Positions 8,638 through 17,508 of a DNA stretch of 64,000 nt are shown here, one piece after another. A program made the translations under genes and the position numbers. Every line of letters begins with the position of its first letter. Position 1 is the first letter of the stretch. Under the pieces are notes generated by a model that saw only the letters and a program-made list of their open reading frames with translations, was not told the origin of the DNA and did no database searches. Source of the DNA: Arcobacter cloacae (GTDB taxonomy: Bacteria; Campylobacterota; Campylobacteria; Campylobacterales; Arcobacteraceae). The DNA lies in contig NZ_CP053833.1 of NCBI RefSeq assembly GCF_013201935.1, forward strand, positions 1,054,001 to 1,118,000, in the 5' to 3' direction.

Positions 8638-9084
8638 GTGAAAGTATTATTAACAAAAGATGTAAAAACTTTAGGAAAAGCAGGTGAAATAAAAGAAGTT
8701 GCTGATGGATATGGAAAAAATTTTTTAATTGGTAAAGGTTTAGCTTTACACGCAACTACTGAAGTATTAAATAGATGGAAAGCTGAACAAAAAAGAGCAG
8801 CAGAAAATGAAGCTAAAGAGATTGCTGCGGCTAAAGATTTAGCTGAAAAATTAAATGCAACAAAACTTACAATAAAACACAAAGTTGGAGCAAATGGACA
8901 TCTAATAGGTTCTGTTACAAATAAAGAAATTGCAGAATCATTAGAACAACAATTCTCTATAGTTGTAGATAAAAAAAATATATCTTTAGACAAAAAGATT
9001 AAATCAATTGGTATTTATGAGGTTGATTGTAAATTAGGGCACGCAATTCATGCAACTTTAAAAGTTGACATAATTGGAGAATAA
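8638..9084 (+). CDS. rplI: 50S ribosomal protein L9
   Basis: From the GTG at 8638 the protein is 148 residues, the standard L9 length. The N-terminal RNA-binding domain reads [30 protein letters not shown] in two overlapping conserved parts, followed by the long connecting helix (alanine/lysine/glutamate-rich, ~40-75) and the C-terminal domain. L9 sits at the base of the L1 stalk. Its stop is three bases from hslV. The rplI-hslV-hslU order matches Campylobacter. Confidence 0.95.
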   Translation: MKVLLTKDVKTLGKAGEIKEVADGYGKNFLIGKGLALHATTEVLNRWKAEQKRAAENEAKEIAAAKDLAEKLNATKLTIKHKVGANGHLIGSVTNKEIAESLEQQFSIVVDKKNISLDKKIKSIGIYEVDCKLGHAIHATLKVDIIGE

Positions 9085-9087
9085 TTT

Positions 9088-9624
9088 ATGTTTGATGCTA
9101 CAACGATACTTGCATATAAAGGCAAAGATAAAGCAGTAATTGGTGGAGATGGTCAAGTTACTTTTGGAAATACAGTTTTAAAAGGTAATGCTACAAAAAT
9201 TAGAACTTTATATAAAGACCAAATTCTTGCGGGATTTGCTGGAAGTACAGCTGATGCTTTTAATTTATTTGATATGTTTGAAGGTCATTTGGAAGCTTGT
9301 AAAGGTGATTTATTAAAATCTGTAATCGCTTTTTCAAAAGAGTGGAGAAAAGACAAAGTTCTTAGACGTCTTGAAGCTATGATGATAGTTTTAAATAAAG
9401 AAAAAATATTTATCTTAAGTGGAAATGGAGATGTGGTTGAACCTGAAGATGGAGCAATTGCAAGTATAGGAAGTGGTGGAAATTTTGCTATTAGTGCTGC
9501 ACGTGCACTAGCTAAACACTCTAATTTAGATGAGGAAGCAGTTGTACGTGAATCTTTAATGATTGCAGGTGAATTATGTATTTACACAAATCAAAATATA
9601 AAAATATTAAAGTTAGAGGATTAA
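9088..9624 (+). CDS. hslV: ATP-dependent protease proteolytic subunit HslV
   Basis: HslV is the threonine protease of the HslUV (ClpQY) two-component proteasome-like complex. The N terminus is [12 protein letters not shown]. The TT pair at residues 5-6 aligns with the mature N-terminal Thr nucleophile, implying removal of a four-residue leader. [21 protein letters not shown] and [14 protein letters not shown] are family signatures. Length (178) is normal. The ribosome site GGAGA lies in the end of rplI. hslU follows after six bases. Confidence 0.96.
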   Translation: MFDATTILAYKGKDKAVIGGDGQVTFGNTVLKGNATKIRTLYKDQILAGFAGSTADAFNLFDMFEGHLEACKGDLLKSVIAFSKEWRKDKVLRRLEAMMIVLNKEKIFILSGNGDVVEPEDGAIASIGSGGNFAISAARALAKHSNLDEEAVVRESLMIAGELCIYTNQNIKILKLED

Positions 9625-9630
9625 TAAATT

Positions 9631-10959
9631 ATGGATATGACACCAAAACAAATAGTTGCATATTTAGATGATTATATAATTGGTCAAAATAATGCGAAGA
9701 AAACAATAGCATTAGCTTTAAGAAATAGATATAGAAGAATGAGAGTTGATCCAAATCTTCAAGAAGAGATAATGCCTAAAAATATTTTGATGATTGGAAA
9801 TACAGGAGTTGGTAAAACAGAAATAGCAAGAAGACTTGCAAAAATGATGGGATTACCTTTTATAAAAGTAGAGGCTAGTAAATATACTGAAGTTGGATTT
9901 GTTGGTCGTGATGTTGAGTCAATGATTAGAGATTTAGTATATGAAGGAATAAACTTAGTTACAAGAGAATTTGAAGAAAAAATCAAAGATAAAATAGATG
10001 ATGAAGTAAATAGAAAAATTATTGAAAAATTAGTTCCTCCACTTCCTGAAACTGCAAGTGAGAGTGCAAAAGAGTCGTTTATTAAAACATATAATACTAT
10101 GGAGAAAAAACTTCTTGATGGTTCTTTAGATGATAAAAAAATAGAGATTGAAATTCCTAAAAAAGCACATATTGAAATATTAGATTCATCAATGCCTTTT
10201 GACATGAGTTCTATGCAAGAAAGCCTAAATAAAATGTTAGGTGGATTAAATAAAGATGTTATTAAAAAAGAAGTAACTATTAAAGATGCAAAAGTTTTAT
10301 TAAGAGGTGTTGCAAGTGAAAATTTACTTGATACGGAAGCTATAAAAGTTGAAGCTTTAAAAAGATGTGAAAATGGTGGAATAATTTTTTTAGATGAGAT
10401 AGATAAAATTGCTTCTGGAAAGAAAAACAATGGTCAAGACCCATCAAAAGAGGGTGTTCAAAGAGATTTACTTCCAATAGTTGAGGGAAGTAGCGTTCAA
10501 ACAAAATTTGGACAAATAAAAACAGATCATATTTTATTTATAGCAGCTGGTGCTTTTCATGTTTCAAAACCAAGTGATTTAATACCTGAACTTCAAGGAA
10601 GATTTCCTTTAAGAGTTGAATTAGAATCACTTGATGAAGAGGCTTTATATAAAATCTTAACAAATACTAAAAATTCACTTTTAAGACAATATCAAGCTCT
10701 TTTAGCTGTTGAAGATGTGGAGTTAGAGTTTGATGATGAAGCAATTAGAGCATTTGCTAAATATTCAGTTACAGCAAATGAAAAAACAGAAGATATAGGT
10801 GCAAGAAGACTTCATACTGTTATTGAAAAAGTAATAGAAGATATCTCTTTTGATGCAGATGAAAAAAAAGGTACTAAAGTAATAGTTACAAAAGAGCTAG
10901 TTGCTGAAAAATTAGATGATATTGTTGAAAATGTAGATACTGCAAGATATATATTGTAA
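9631..10959 (+). CDS. hslU: HslU ATPase/unfoldase subunit
   Basis: This 442-residue AAA+ unfoldase feeds substrates to HslV. It begins MDMTPKQIVAYLDDYIIGQ. Walker A is GNTGVGKT at 56-63, and GFVGRDVESMIRDL is the pore-loop region. The inserted I domain spans ~110-230, with Walker B IIFLDEIDKI near 250. GRFPLRVEL and DIGARRLHTVIE mark sensor regions. The C terminus ARYIL is the conserved tail that docks into HslV. The sequence is complete. Confidence 0.97.
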   Translation: MDMTPKQIVAYLDDYIIGQNNAKKTIALALRNRYRRMRVDPNLQEEIMPKNILMIGNTGVGKTEIARRLAKMMGLPFIKVEASKYTEVGFVGRDVESMIRDLVYEGINLVTREFEEKIKDKIDDEVNRKIIEKLVPPLPETASESAKESFIKTYNTMEKKLLDGSLDDKKIEIEIPKKAHIEILDSSMPFDMSSMQESLNKMLGGLNKDVIKKEVTIKDAKVLLRGVASENLLDTEAIKVEALKRCENGGIIFLDEIDKIASGKKNNGQDPSKEGVQRDLLPIVEGSSVQTKFGQIKTDHILFIAAGAFHVSKPSDLIPELQGRFPLRVELESLDEEALYKILTNTKNSLLRQYQALLAVEDVELEFDDEAIRAFAKYSVTANEKTEDIGARRLHTVIEKVIEDISFDADEKKGTKVIVTKELVAEKLDDIVENVDTARYIL

Positions 10960-11018
10960 TTTAGAAATTAATAATTTTTTAGATAGAATAATTTTTATCA
11001 AAATAGGGGAGAAAAGAT

Positions 11019-11324
11019 ATGAATATTGTTACTTTTTGTGAGATAGATGAGTCTTTATTTAATCCAGAGTTTAAAGTTGAATATTTTCACACAGGCTCAG
11101 CGAGTAATGCAGATATTGCAATTATAGATATAAACTCTATATTTGAATTTGAAGAAAATAAAACAAAAGTTTGTAAAGAGAAATTTGTTTCAATAGCTAT
11201 AATTGAAGATGAGAGTGATTATGATGCTTTTAAAAATTTTGGAATTGATGCTTGGATAAAATCATCTGATATTTCTCAAATAAACAATATTATAAACCTA
11301 GTTAATAAAAGATTTTTATCATAA
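11019..11324 (+). CDS. Uncharacterised 101-residue protein, receiver-like fold suspected
   Basis: I do not recognise a named family. The order of short hydrophobic strands and charged loops (NIVTFCEID, ADIAIIDINSI, FVSIAIIEDESDYDAF, GIDAWIKSSDI) resembles a small alpha/beta receiver or pseudo-receiver domain. The classic acidic pocket and phospho-Asp context are not convincing. An AGGGGAG ribosome site supports the ATG start. It lies between hslU and tatD on the same strand, so it is probably co-transcribed. Confidence 0.75.
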   Translation: MNIVTFCEIDESLFNPEFKVEYFHTGSASNADIAIIDINSIFEFEENKTKVCKEKFVSIAIIEDESDYDAFKNFGIDAWIKSSDISQINNIINLVNKRFLS

Positions 11325-11331
11325 TTAAGGA

Positions 11332-12126
11332 TTGAAAATAATTATAGATACTCATTGTCACTTAGACAACAAACAATATTATGAAGACATACATAATGTT
11401 ATTTCAAATGCATTAAGTCATGGTGTAAAGGGATTTTTAATCCCTGGAGCTGATTTTAATGATTTACCAAGAGCAGTTGAATTAGCTGAAAAATATGATG
11501 AAGTTTTTTTTGCAGTGGGAATTCATCCTTATGATATGGATATGTATAATGAAGAGATGATGGAAAAATATGTAAATCATCCAAAATGTATTGCTATTGG
11601 TGAGTGCGGATTGGATTATTATAGACTTCCTGAAGACGAAGAAGAAAAACTTGCAAATATAAAAAAACAAAAAGAGGTTTTTATATCTCAAATAGAGTTT
11701 GCAAAAAAAGTAAAAAAGCCTTTGATTGTTCATATTCGAGATGCTTCAAATGATTCAAGACAAATTTTGATGGATTACAATGCAAAAGAAGTTGGGGGAG
11801 TTTTACATTGTTATAATGCAAGTGAACACTTATTACCTTTAGCTGAACACAACTTTTATTTTGGAATAGGAGGAGTTCTCACTTTTAAGAATGCAAAAAA
11901 ATTAGTAGAAGTTCTTCCTAAAATTCCAAAAGATAAATTTTTGATTGAAACAGATGCTCCTTATCTTACTCCTCATCCTCACCGAGGCGAAAGAAATGAG
12001 CCTTATTATACAGTTTTTGTATCAAAGAAAATATCTGAATTACTTCAAATAAGTGAAGAAGAAGTAGAACAAATAACTACAGATAATGCAAAAAAATTAT
12101 TTAAAGAGTTTTCTAGTCTATCTTAG
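11332..12126 (+). CDS. tatD: TatD family metal-dependent hydrolase/DNase
   Basis: The ~264-residue TIM-barrel hydrolase carries the metal ligands DTHCHLD, FAVGIHPYD, AIGECGLDYYR, VHIRDAS and LIETDAPYLTPHPHRG, all characteristic of TatD 3'-5' exonucleases. Start choice is uncertain. The TTG at 11332 directly abuts the AAGGA ribosome site (11327-11331) with no spacer. AUA at 11338 or AUU at 11341 would be optimally spaced, and an AUA start would give MIIDTHCHLD. The feature start is the conventional TTG. Family assignment is secure. Confidence 0.93.
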   Translation: MKIIIDTHCHLDNKQYYEDIHNVISNALSHGVKGFLIPGADFNDLPRAVELAEKYDEVFFAVGIHPYDMDMYNEEMMEKYVNHPKCIAIGECGLDYYRLPEDEEEKLANIKKQKEVFISQIEFAKKVKKPLIVHIRDASNDSRQILMDYNAKEVGGVLHCYNASEHLLPLAEHNFYFGIGGVLTFKNAKKLVEVLPKIPKDKFLIETDAPYLTPHPHRGERNEPYYTVFVSKKISELLQISEEEVEQITTDNAKKLFKEFSSLS

Positions 12127-12148
12127 GTATAATAAAAGCTATACCTAA
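12123..12148. promoter_or_regulatory. Inverted repeat overlapping the tatD stop, with embedded TATAAT
   Basis: Arms TTAGGTATA (12123-12131) and TATACCTAA (12140-12148) are perfect complements around eight bases. The left arm includes the tatD stop codon and the start of a TATAAT hexamer at 12128-12133. No T-run follows, so it is not a standard terminator. It may be a weak attenuator or an operator for mltD. Confidence 0.35.
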
Positions 12149-12162
12149 ATAGAGAGGATTTT

Positions 12163-13380
12163 TTGATTAGAATTTTTTTTTCACTTCTACTAATTATCAA
12201 CACACTTTTCGCAATTGATGAAATTGGAATAAGAGTTTTAAAAGATTTAGATATTGATCCTTCTTTTATAAATGAAAAATCTTTAGAAAAAATTTATGAA
12301 GAGTATTCATCTTCAAGTAATCTAAGCTATTACAATAATCTGATAAAAAAATCTTCTTTAAATGCCCAAATAGTAAGAACAGAAATAGAAAAAGAGAACC
12401 TTCCTGAAGCTTTCTTTTTTATTCCTTTACTTGAATCAAGTTTTGTAAACCAAACTAAAGGTAAAAATTCTCCTGGTGGATTATGGCAGATTATGCCACA
12501 AACTGCAAAGACCTTAAAATTAAGAAATGACGAATTTGTTGATGAAAGATTAGACCTTATTAAATCAACTGATGCTGCAAGTTCATATTTAAAAAGATAT
12601 TATAAAAAATTTAACAAATGGTACTTAGCTCTTTTATCTTACAATAGTGGAGAAGGAAGAGTTATACATGGTGTTGCTAGAGCATCTTTAGATAAATATT
12701 TAGAATTAAATCCACATATGGAAAATGACTCAAATATTAAAATCTATAAATCTTACATTGATGAATATGCAAGAACTAAAAAAGGATTAAGTAATTTATA
12801 TATTATATACAATAGAATTGGTAAGCAAGAAAAAGCCTATGATTTTGCTTATTTAGTAAGAAATAATAAACATAAAGACTATTTAGCAGAATCTAGTATA
12901 ACTTATATTCAAAAAATTATTGCCTTTACAATTATTTCAAAAAAAGATTTATTTAAAAGCATAAATAATAAAGCAAAATATAAATTAGAAAAAGTAAAAG
13001 CACCAAAAGGTTTACAACTTAAATCCTTAGCAAATATAGTTGGAATGAATTATAATGAATTTAAAACTTTAAATAAACATATTAAAAAAGAGGCTCTTCC
13101 TATTGATTCAAAACTTTATAATATTTATATTCCACAGGAAAAATTAGAACTTTATAATAAAAAAATAGTTAATATAAATACAAATAAACAAGAGAAGAAA
13201 GTTGTAGAAACTAAAAATAATAATTTATCTAAAAAACCAATTATTTATGAAGTGAAAAAAGGAGATTCTTTAGAGTCAATTGCCAAAAAATTTAAGGTTA
13301 ATTTAGCAAAATTAAAAAAAGATAATAAAAAAAGTTCAAATTTAATAAAAATAGGAGAGAAAATTGAGATTTATAAATAA
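12163..13380 (+). CDS. MltD-like membrane-bound lytic murein transglycosylase with LysM
   Basis: The 405-residue secreted protein begins with a signal-like hydrophobic stretch (residues 1-18). The SLT domain follows, with the catalytic glutamate in PLLESSF (~residue 90), then [14 protein letters not shown] and [11 protein letters not shown]. These enzymes cleave glycan strands to form 1,6-anhydro muropeptides. A degenerate LysM-like stretch (~284-325) and a clear LysM ([16 protein letters not shown], ~361-405) bind peptidoglycan. It starts at TTG behind AGAGGA. Its end overlaps rlpA by 17 bases. The tatD-mltD-rlpA order matches Campylobacter. Confidence 0.9.
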   Translation: MIRIFFSLLLIINTLFAIDEIGIRVLKDLDIDPSFINEKSLEKIYEEYSSSSNLSYYNNLIKKSSLNAQIVRTEIEKENLPEAFFFIPLLESSFVNQTKGKNSPGGLWQIMPQTAKTLKLRNDEFVDERLDLIKSTDAASSYLKRYYKKFNKWYLALLSYNSGEGRVIHGVARASLDKYLELNPHMENDSNIKIYKSYIDEYARTKKGLSNLYIIYNRIGKQEKAYDFAYLVRNNKHKDYLAESSITYIQKIIAFTIISKKDLFKSINNKAKYKLEKVKAPKGLQLKSLANIVGMNYNEFKTLNKHIKKEALPIDSKLYNIYIPQEKLELYNKKIVNINTNKQEKKVVETKNNNLSKKPIIYEVKKGDSLESIAKKFKVNLAKLKKDNKKSSNLIKIGEKIEIYK

Positions 13381-14314
13381 TATACGAACCAGTTTATTTG
13401 TAGGAGTTTGCACTCTATTTTTATTTACAGGATGTTCACAAAAAAATGTTAGTGATGATTATACAAAATTTTATAAAGATACTAAAAATTCTAAAATAAA
13501 TAATTCTCCTCAAATGCATAAATATACGATGAGACCTTATAGTGTATTTGGAATAAAATATTATCCATTTATAGCAAATATTGGAGATACTTTTGAAGGT
13601 ATTGCTTCTTGGTATGGTCCAGATTTTCACTCTAAAAAGACTTCTAATGGAGAAATTTATAATATGCATGCAATGACAGCTGCTCATAAAACATTACCAA
13701 TGAATACAGTTGTTAGAGTTGATAATTTAGAAAATGGTAAATCAGTAATTGTAAGAATCAATGATAGGGGACCATTTGTAAAAGGAAGAATAATAGACTT
13801 ATCAAACAAAGCTGCACATGAAATTGATATGGTAAGACGTGGAACTGCTAAAGTAAAAGTGACAGTTTTAGGATATAATGGTGAAATTCAAAATAAAAAT
13901 GCACCATTTGATCAAGTTTCAAAAGAGAATATACCTCCTCAATCTGAAAGTATTGTAGAGCTTGAGCCATTGGATATAAAAGAAGATAAAATAGTTAGTA
14001 CAAGTGTAACTGCTCCAACAATAGGGGCAACTGTTACAAAACCTTTGCCTGTTATAAACAATAAACCAAAGGCTAATGTAGTTTCAAGTGGTAATTATAA
14101 GATTCAAGTTGGGGCTTTCAGTAAAATTGATGGTGCAACAAAAACAAAAAATGATTATCAAAGAAAATTTGGTAATAATTTAGTTGAATATGAAAAATCT
14201 TTTGTTAATGGAAATGTTTTTTATAAAGTGTTCATAAAAGGTTTTAAAAGTTATGATGAAGCATTAAGATTTAAAAATAATAATGGCTTAAATAATTCAA
14301 TGATTCTAAAATAG
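13364..14314 (+). CDS. rlpA: RlpA-like septal lytic transglycosylase lipoprotein with SPOR domain
   Basis: The N terminus is a lipoprotein signal ending LFTGC (Cys ~24). Residues ~75-170 form the double-psi beta-barrel RlpA domain: [49 protein letters not shown] linker leads to a C-terminal SPOR domain ([13 protein letters not shown], ~243-316), which binds denuded glycans at the septum. Translation starts at TTG 13364 behind AGGAG with six-base spacing, inside the end of mltD. It probably acts with MltD in the periplasm and outer membrane. Confidence 0.92.
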   Translation: MRFINNIRTSLFVGVCTLFLFTGCSQKNVSDDYTKFYKDTKNSKINNSPQMHKYTMRPYSVFGIKYYPFIANIGDTFEGIASWYGPDFHSKKTSNGEIYNMHAMTAAHKTLPMNTVVRVDNLENGKSVIVRINDRGPFVKGRIIDLSNKAAHEIDMVRRGTAKVKVTVLGYNGEIQNKNAPFDQVSKENIPPQSESIVELEPLDIKEDKIVSTSVTAPTIGATVTKPLPVINNKPKANVVSSGNYKIQVGAFSKIDGATKTKNDYQRKFGNNLVEYEKSFVNGNVFYKVFIKGFKSYDEALRFKNNNGLNNSMILK

Positions 14315-14323
14315 GATGATAAA

Positions 14324-14896
14324 ATGGTAGAAGTAAATCGAAAAACAAAAGAGACTGATATTAGATGTAGAATAGACATAAATGGTTGTGGAAAATCAGA
14401 TATTAAAACAGGTGTTGGGTTTTTTGACCATATGTTAGAAGCTTTATCAAAACACAGTGGAATAGATATAGAGTTAGCTTGTGATGGAGATTTACATATT
14501 GATGCTCACCATACAGTTGAAGATTGTGGAATTGTTTTGGGACAAGCTTTAAAAAAAGCTATTTTTCCAATACAAGCAGTTGAAAGATATGGAAATGCAA
14601 CAGTTGTTATGGATGAAGCAGCAACTACATGTGCTTTAGATTTATCAAATAGACCTTTTTTGGTTTATGAAGTAAATGTAAGTGGAAAAGTTGGGGATTT
14701 TGATGTGGAATTAGTTGAAGAATTTTTCCATGCACTTGCAGGAAATGCTGGTTTAACAGTTCATATTATTCAAGATAGAGGAAGAAATAAACATCATATA
14801 TTAGAAGCTAGTTTTAAAGCATTTGCTGTAGCACTAAGACGTGCTCTAGCTAAAAATGAAAGATTAGGAATCCCAAGTACAAAAGGTGTTTTATGA
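14324..14896 (+). CDS. hisB: Imidazoleglycerol-phosphate dehydratase
   Basis: This 190-residue monofunctional HisB dehydrates imidazole glycerol phosphate in histidine synthesis. It has the two manganese-binding His clusters GFFDHMLEALSKHSG with DIDAHHTVEDCGI-like spacing, and EEFFHALAGNAGLTVHI with NKHHILEASFKAFAVALRRA. It lacks the fused phosphatase of enterobacterial HisB. It sits alone among envelope genes, away from other his genes, and overlaps kdsC by 4 bases. Confidence 0.96.
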   Translation: MVEVNRKTKETDIRCRIDINGCGKSDIKTGVGFFDHMLEALSKHSGIDIELACDGDLHIDAHHTVEDCGIVLGQALKKAIFPIQAVERYGNATVVMDEAATTCALDLSNRPFLVYEVNVSGKVGDFDVELVEEFFHALAGNAGLTVHIIQDRGRNKHHILEASFKAFAVALRRALAKNERLGIPSTKGVL

Positions 14897-15390
14897 TAGA
14901 ACTTATTGTTTTAGATGTTGATGGTACTTTAACAGATGGTAAAATCACATACTCTTCAACTGGAGATGAAACAAAATCTTTTGATGTTTCAGATGGTTTA
15001 GCTATTGCTGTTTGGACAAAAAATCTTGGCAAAAAAGCAGCAATTATAACAGGTAGAAATTCTTCAATCGTTGAAAGAAGAGCAAAAGAGTTAAATATAA
15101 CACATCTTCATCAAGGTGTAAAAAACAAACAAGAAGTTTTAGAAGATATTTTAAAACAAGAGGGATTGTCTTGGAATCAAGTAGCTGCAATTGGTGATGA
15201 TTTAAATGATTATAATATGCTAAAAAAAGCAGGTTTATCTTTTACTCCTTCAAATGGAACTCATTATTTAAAAGAGTTTGTTCATGTAATTTGTAAAAAT
15301 AAAGGTGGAGAAGGTGCAGTTAGGGAAATGCTAGAATATATTTTTAAAGAAGATAATTTAGAAGAGGAATTTTTAAACGCATGGGTATGA
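14893..15390 (+). CDS. kdsC: 3-deoxy-D-manno-octulosonate 8-phosphate phosphatase (HAD family)
   Basis: This 165-residue HAD-IIIA phosphatase releases phosphate from Kdo-8-phosphate to make Kdo for lipid A core. HAD motif I is LDVDGTLTDG, motif II is ITGRNSS, and motif IV is IGDDLNDYNML. SFDVSDGLAIAVW is KdsC-type. It is coupled to hisB by a four-base overlap and to lptC by a ten-base overlap, which fits an LPS synthesis/export unit. Confidence 0.92.
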   Translation: MIELIVLDVDGTLTDGKITYSSTGDETKSFDVSDGLAIAVWTKNLGKKAAIITGRNSSIVERRAKELNITHLHQGVKNKQEVLEDILKQEGLSWNQVAAIGDDLNDYNMLKKAGLSFTPSNGTHYLKEFVHVICKNKGGEGAVREMLEYIFKEDNLEEEFLNAWV

Positions 15391-15911
15391 AATCTTTTAT
15401 AGCATTACTTTTATTTATATCTATTATTGCTTATTTTATACCTATAAAAAAATTAGAAAAAGTTCAGATAGAACAAGATTTACCTCAAGTAATTTTTGAA
15501 AAACCTATAATGTATACATTAAATGATAAAAATATTCATAGGGTTGTTATTGCAGAACACGCAGTAAAGTATCAAAATAGAGATGAAATGTTTAATGCTG
15601 ATATTACACTAAAAAATCAAGATCAAACAAAAGAATTTGATAGTGAAAACTTAAAAGCAGATAAAATAATTAAAAAAGGTGATGTTTATACTTTAACAAA
15701 TAATGTAAAATATAAACGAGATAACTTTATTAAGTTAAATACACATCATTTAATCTATGATGATATAAATAAAATAGCAAAAAACAATAAACCTTTTGAA
15801 GGTGTTTATAATGAACATATTTTTAAAGGTACAAATTTATATTTAGATATAAATAACGATAATATAAAAGCCAAAAATGCACATTTTGAAATAGATATGA
15901 AAAAAAATTAA
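15381..15911 (+). CDS. lptC: LptC-like LPS export periplasmic protein
   Basis: The 176-residue bitopic protein has one N-terminal membrane helix (residues ~4-19) and a periplasmic beta-jellyroll-type domain with DITLKNQDQTKEFDSENLKADK and VKYKRDNFIKLNTHHLIYD. LptC links the LptBFG transporter to LptA in the LPS bridge. Sequence similarity in this family is low, but position directly between kdsC and lptA supports the call. Two in-frame ATGs (15381, 15387) are both possible starts. Confidence 0.85.
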   Translation: MGMKSFIALLLFISIIAYFIPIKKLEKVQIEQDLPQVIFEKPIMYTLNDKNIHRVVIAEHAVKYQNRDEMFNADITLKNQDQTKEFDSENLKADKIIKKGDVYTLTNNVKYKRDNFIKLNTHHLIYDDINKIAKNNKPFEGVYNEHIFKGTNLYLDINNDNIKAKNAHFEIDMKKN

Positions 15912-15923
15912 AAAAGGGAAAAA

Positions 15924-16415
15924 ATGAGATATTTAATAGGTTCTATAATCTGTTCTACACTTTTGTTTGCACAAAGTGAAACTTTAGTTATTGATGCACA
16001 GGATTTTCAAGCAGATGATAAAAAAGGAGTTTCTATTTTTACAGGGAATGTAAAAATAAAAATGGGACAAGATAAATTAAATGCAAATAGGGTAGATGTA
16101 TATTTTACAACTAATAAAGAGAATAAAAAAACACCTCTAAGATATGAAGCAATTGGAAATGCAGATTTTGAAATAGTTACAGAAGATAAACACTATATTG
16201 GAAATGGTGATAAAATTATTTATTCTCCTCAAAAAGAAGAATATACAATTATTGGAAATGGATTTTTACAAGAAAAAAATGATGACAGAAAAGTTTACGG
16301 AGATACTATTTTTGTAAATCAATTAACGGGTGAAGCTAAAGTAAAAGGTAGTGAAAATAAACCTGTTAGATTTATAATAAATGTAGATCGTGGCGATGAA
16401 AAAGGAAAAAATTAA
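15924..16415 (+). CDS. lptA: LptA-like LPS transport bridge protein
   Basis: This 163-residue periplasmic protein has a signal peptide ending near LLFAQS (residue ~17). It has the OstA/LptA repeat fold: LVIDAQDFQADDKKGVSIFT, GNVKIKMGQDKLNANRVDVYF, and later strands with YEAIGNADFEIVTED. LptA polymerises to carry LPS from LptC to LptD. It lies 12 bases after lptC behind AAAGGGAAA. Its stop overlaps the engB start by one base. Confidence 0.9.
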   Translation: MRYLIGSIICSTLLFAQSETLVIDAQDFQADDKKGVSIFTGNVKIKMGQDKLNANRVDVYFTTNKENKKTPLRYEAIGNADFEIVTEDKHYIGNGDKIIYSPQKEEYTIIGNGFLQEKNDDRKVYGDTIFVNQLTGEAKVKGSENKPVRFIINVDRGDEKGKN

Positions 16416-17026
16416 TGAGAATTATTGATGCAAAATTTTTGCAATCAGCACAAAGTGTAGAAGATTCACCTCCACCAAATGTAGCAGAAGTTGCATTTTT
16501 AGGACGTTCAAATGTTGGTAAATCTTCACTCTTGAATACTTTAACAAATAGAAACGGTTTAGCTAAATCATCTTCAACTCCTGGAAAAACTCAACTTATA
16601 AACTATTTTGAGATTAAATTTAAAACTGAAAATGAAGAAACACCTCATTTATTTGCAAGATTTGTAGATTTACCTGGTTTTGGTTATGCTAAGGTTGCAA
16701 AGAGTTTAAAAGCCCAATGGAATAGAAATCTTACGGGATATTTAGAATTAAGACCAAATTTACAAATATTTGTGCATTTAATTGATGCAAGACATCCTGA
16801 ACTTGAAATAGATAAAAATGTTGATGAGTTTTTAAAAGATATAAAAAGAGGCGATCAGATTATTGTTCATGCTTTTACGAAAACTGATAAATTAAAACAG
16901 AATGAATTAGCTCAATTAAGAAGAGTTTACCCTGAAGGAATTTTTATTTCTAATTTGAAAAAAAGAGGTATAATTGACCTTCAAAATAAAATAACAGGAT
17001 ATTTATTTGGAAATCAGATTTTATAA
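16415..17026 (+). CDS. engB: Ribosome biogenesis GTPase EngB (YihA/YsxC)
   Basis: The 203-residue TRAFAC GTPase aids 50S assembly. G1 is GRSNVGKSSLLN, the G2 region is SSTPGKTQLINYF, G3 is DLPGFGYAKV, G4 is TKTDK, and G5 lies near FISNLKKRG. The protein is of normal length. It overlaps the next gene by 20 bases. engB following lptA is a conserved Campylobacterota arrangement. Confidence 0.95.
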   Translation: MRIIDAKFLQSAQSVEDSPPPNVAEVAFLGRSNVGKSSLLNTLTNRNGLAKSSSTPGKTQLINYFEIKFKTENEETPHLFARFVDLPGFGYAKVAKSLKAQWNRNLTGYLELRPNLQIFVHLIDARHPELEIDKNVDEFLKDIKRGDQIIVHAFTKTDKLKQNELAQLRRVYPEGIFISNLKKRGIIDLQNKITGYLFGNQIL

Positions 17027-17468
17027 ACCAACGGTTGTAGACATTCCTAAAATGCAGGATTTAGTAAAAGAAGAGGTTGAAAAAGGAAAGATTCTTTTAA
17101 GAACAGCTGATGAAATGGCAACAACAATTCGTTCATATACAGTTGTTGAAGTTGATGGAAAAATGGCTGGCTTTACAGCAACTCATATTCATTCTCCAAG
17201 ACTTGCAGAAGTAAGAAGTTTAGTTGTAGGAAAAGAGTTTCGTGGTTTAAAACTTGGAAAAAAACTTGTTGAAGCTTGTATAAATGAAGCAAAACAATAT
17301 GGAATAGAACAAGTTTTATCTTTAACTTATGAAAAAGGTTTTTTTGAAAGTTGTGGTTTTAGAGAAATCGCAAAAGAAGATATTCCTGAACATAAAATTT
17401 GGGCTGATTGTATTAGATGTAAACATTTTCCTATTTGTGATGAAATTGCAATGGTGATTGATTTATAA
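17007..17468 (+). CDS. GNAT N-acetyltransferase, ArgA-like
   Basis: This 153-residue single-domain GNAT protein has the acetyl-CoA loop EVRSLVVGKEFRGLKLGKKLVE and GFFESCGFREI. The C-terminal Cys-rich tail (DCIRCKHFPICDEIAMV) resembles the short N-acetylglutamate synthases of bacteria lacking a full-length ArgA. A role in arginine synthesis is likely but inferred. It starts at TTG 17007, seven bases after AGGA, inside the end of engB. It is the last gene of the long plus-strand run. Confidence 0.82.
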   Translation: MEIRFYKPTVVDIPKMQDLVKEEVEKGKILLRTADEMATTIRSYTVVEVDGKMAGFTATHIHSPRLAEVRSLVVGKEFRGLKLGKKLVEACINEAKQYGIEQVLSLTYEKGFFESCGFREIAKEDIPEHKIWADCIRCKHFPICDEIAMVIDL

Positions 17469-17474
17469 AATCAG

Positions 17475-17508
17475 ATAAAAATTAAAAGTTTTAACTTTTA
17501 ATTTTTAT
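17475..17508. terminator. Bidirectional hairpin between convergent genes
   Basis: Sixteen-base perfect arms (17475-17490 and 17493-17508) with a two-base centre lie between the stop codons of the acetyltransferase and the convergent MocR gene. A T-rich stretch (GGATTTTTTT) follows on the plus strand. The stem is AT-rich but very long, and is a plausible terminator for both strands. Confidence 0.6.

Noticed and set aside
9759-10430. Long antisense open frame (223 codons) inside hslU
   Set aside because: It is the mirror of a strongly conserved gene in AT-rich DNA, has no ribosome site, and its product (Ser/Ile/Phe-rich) resembles no protein family.
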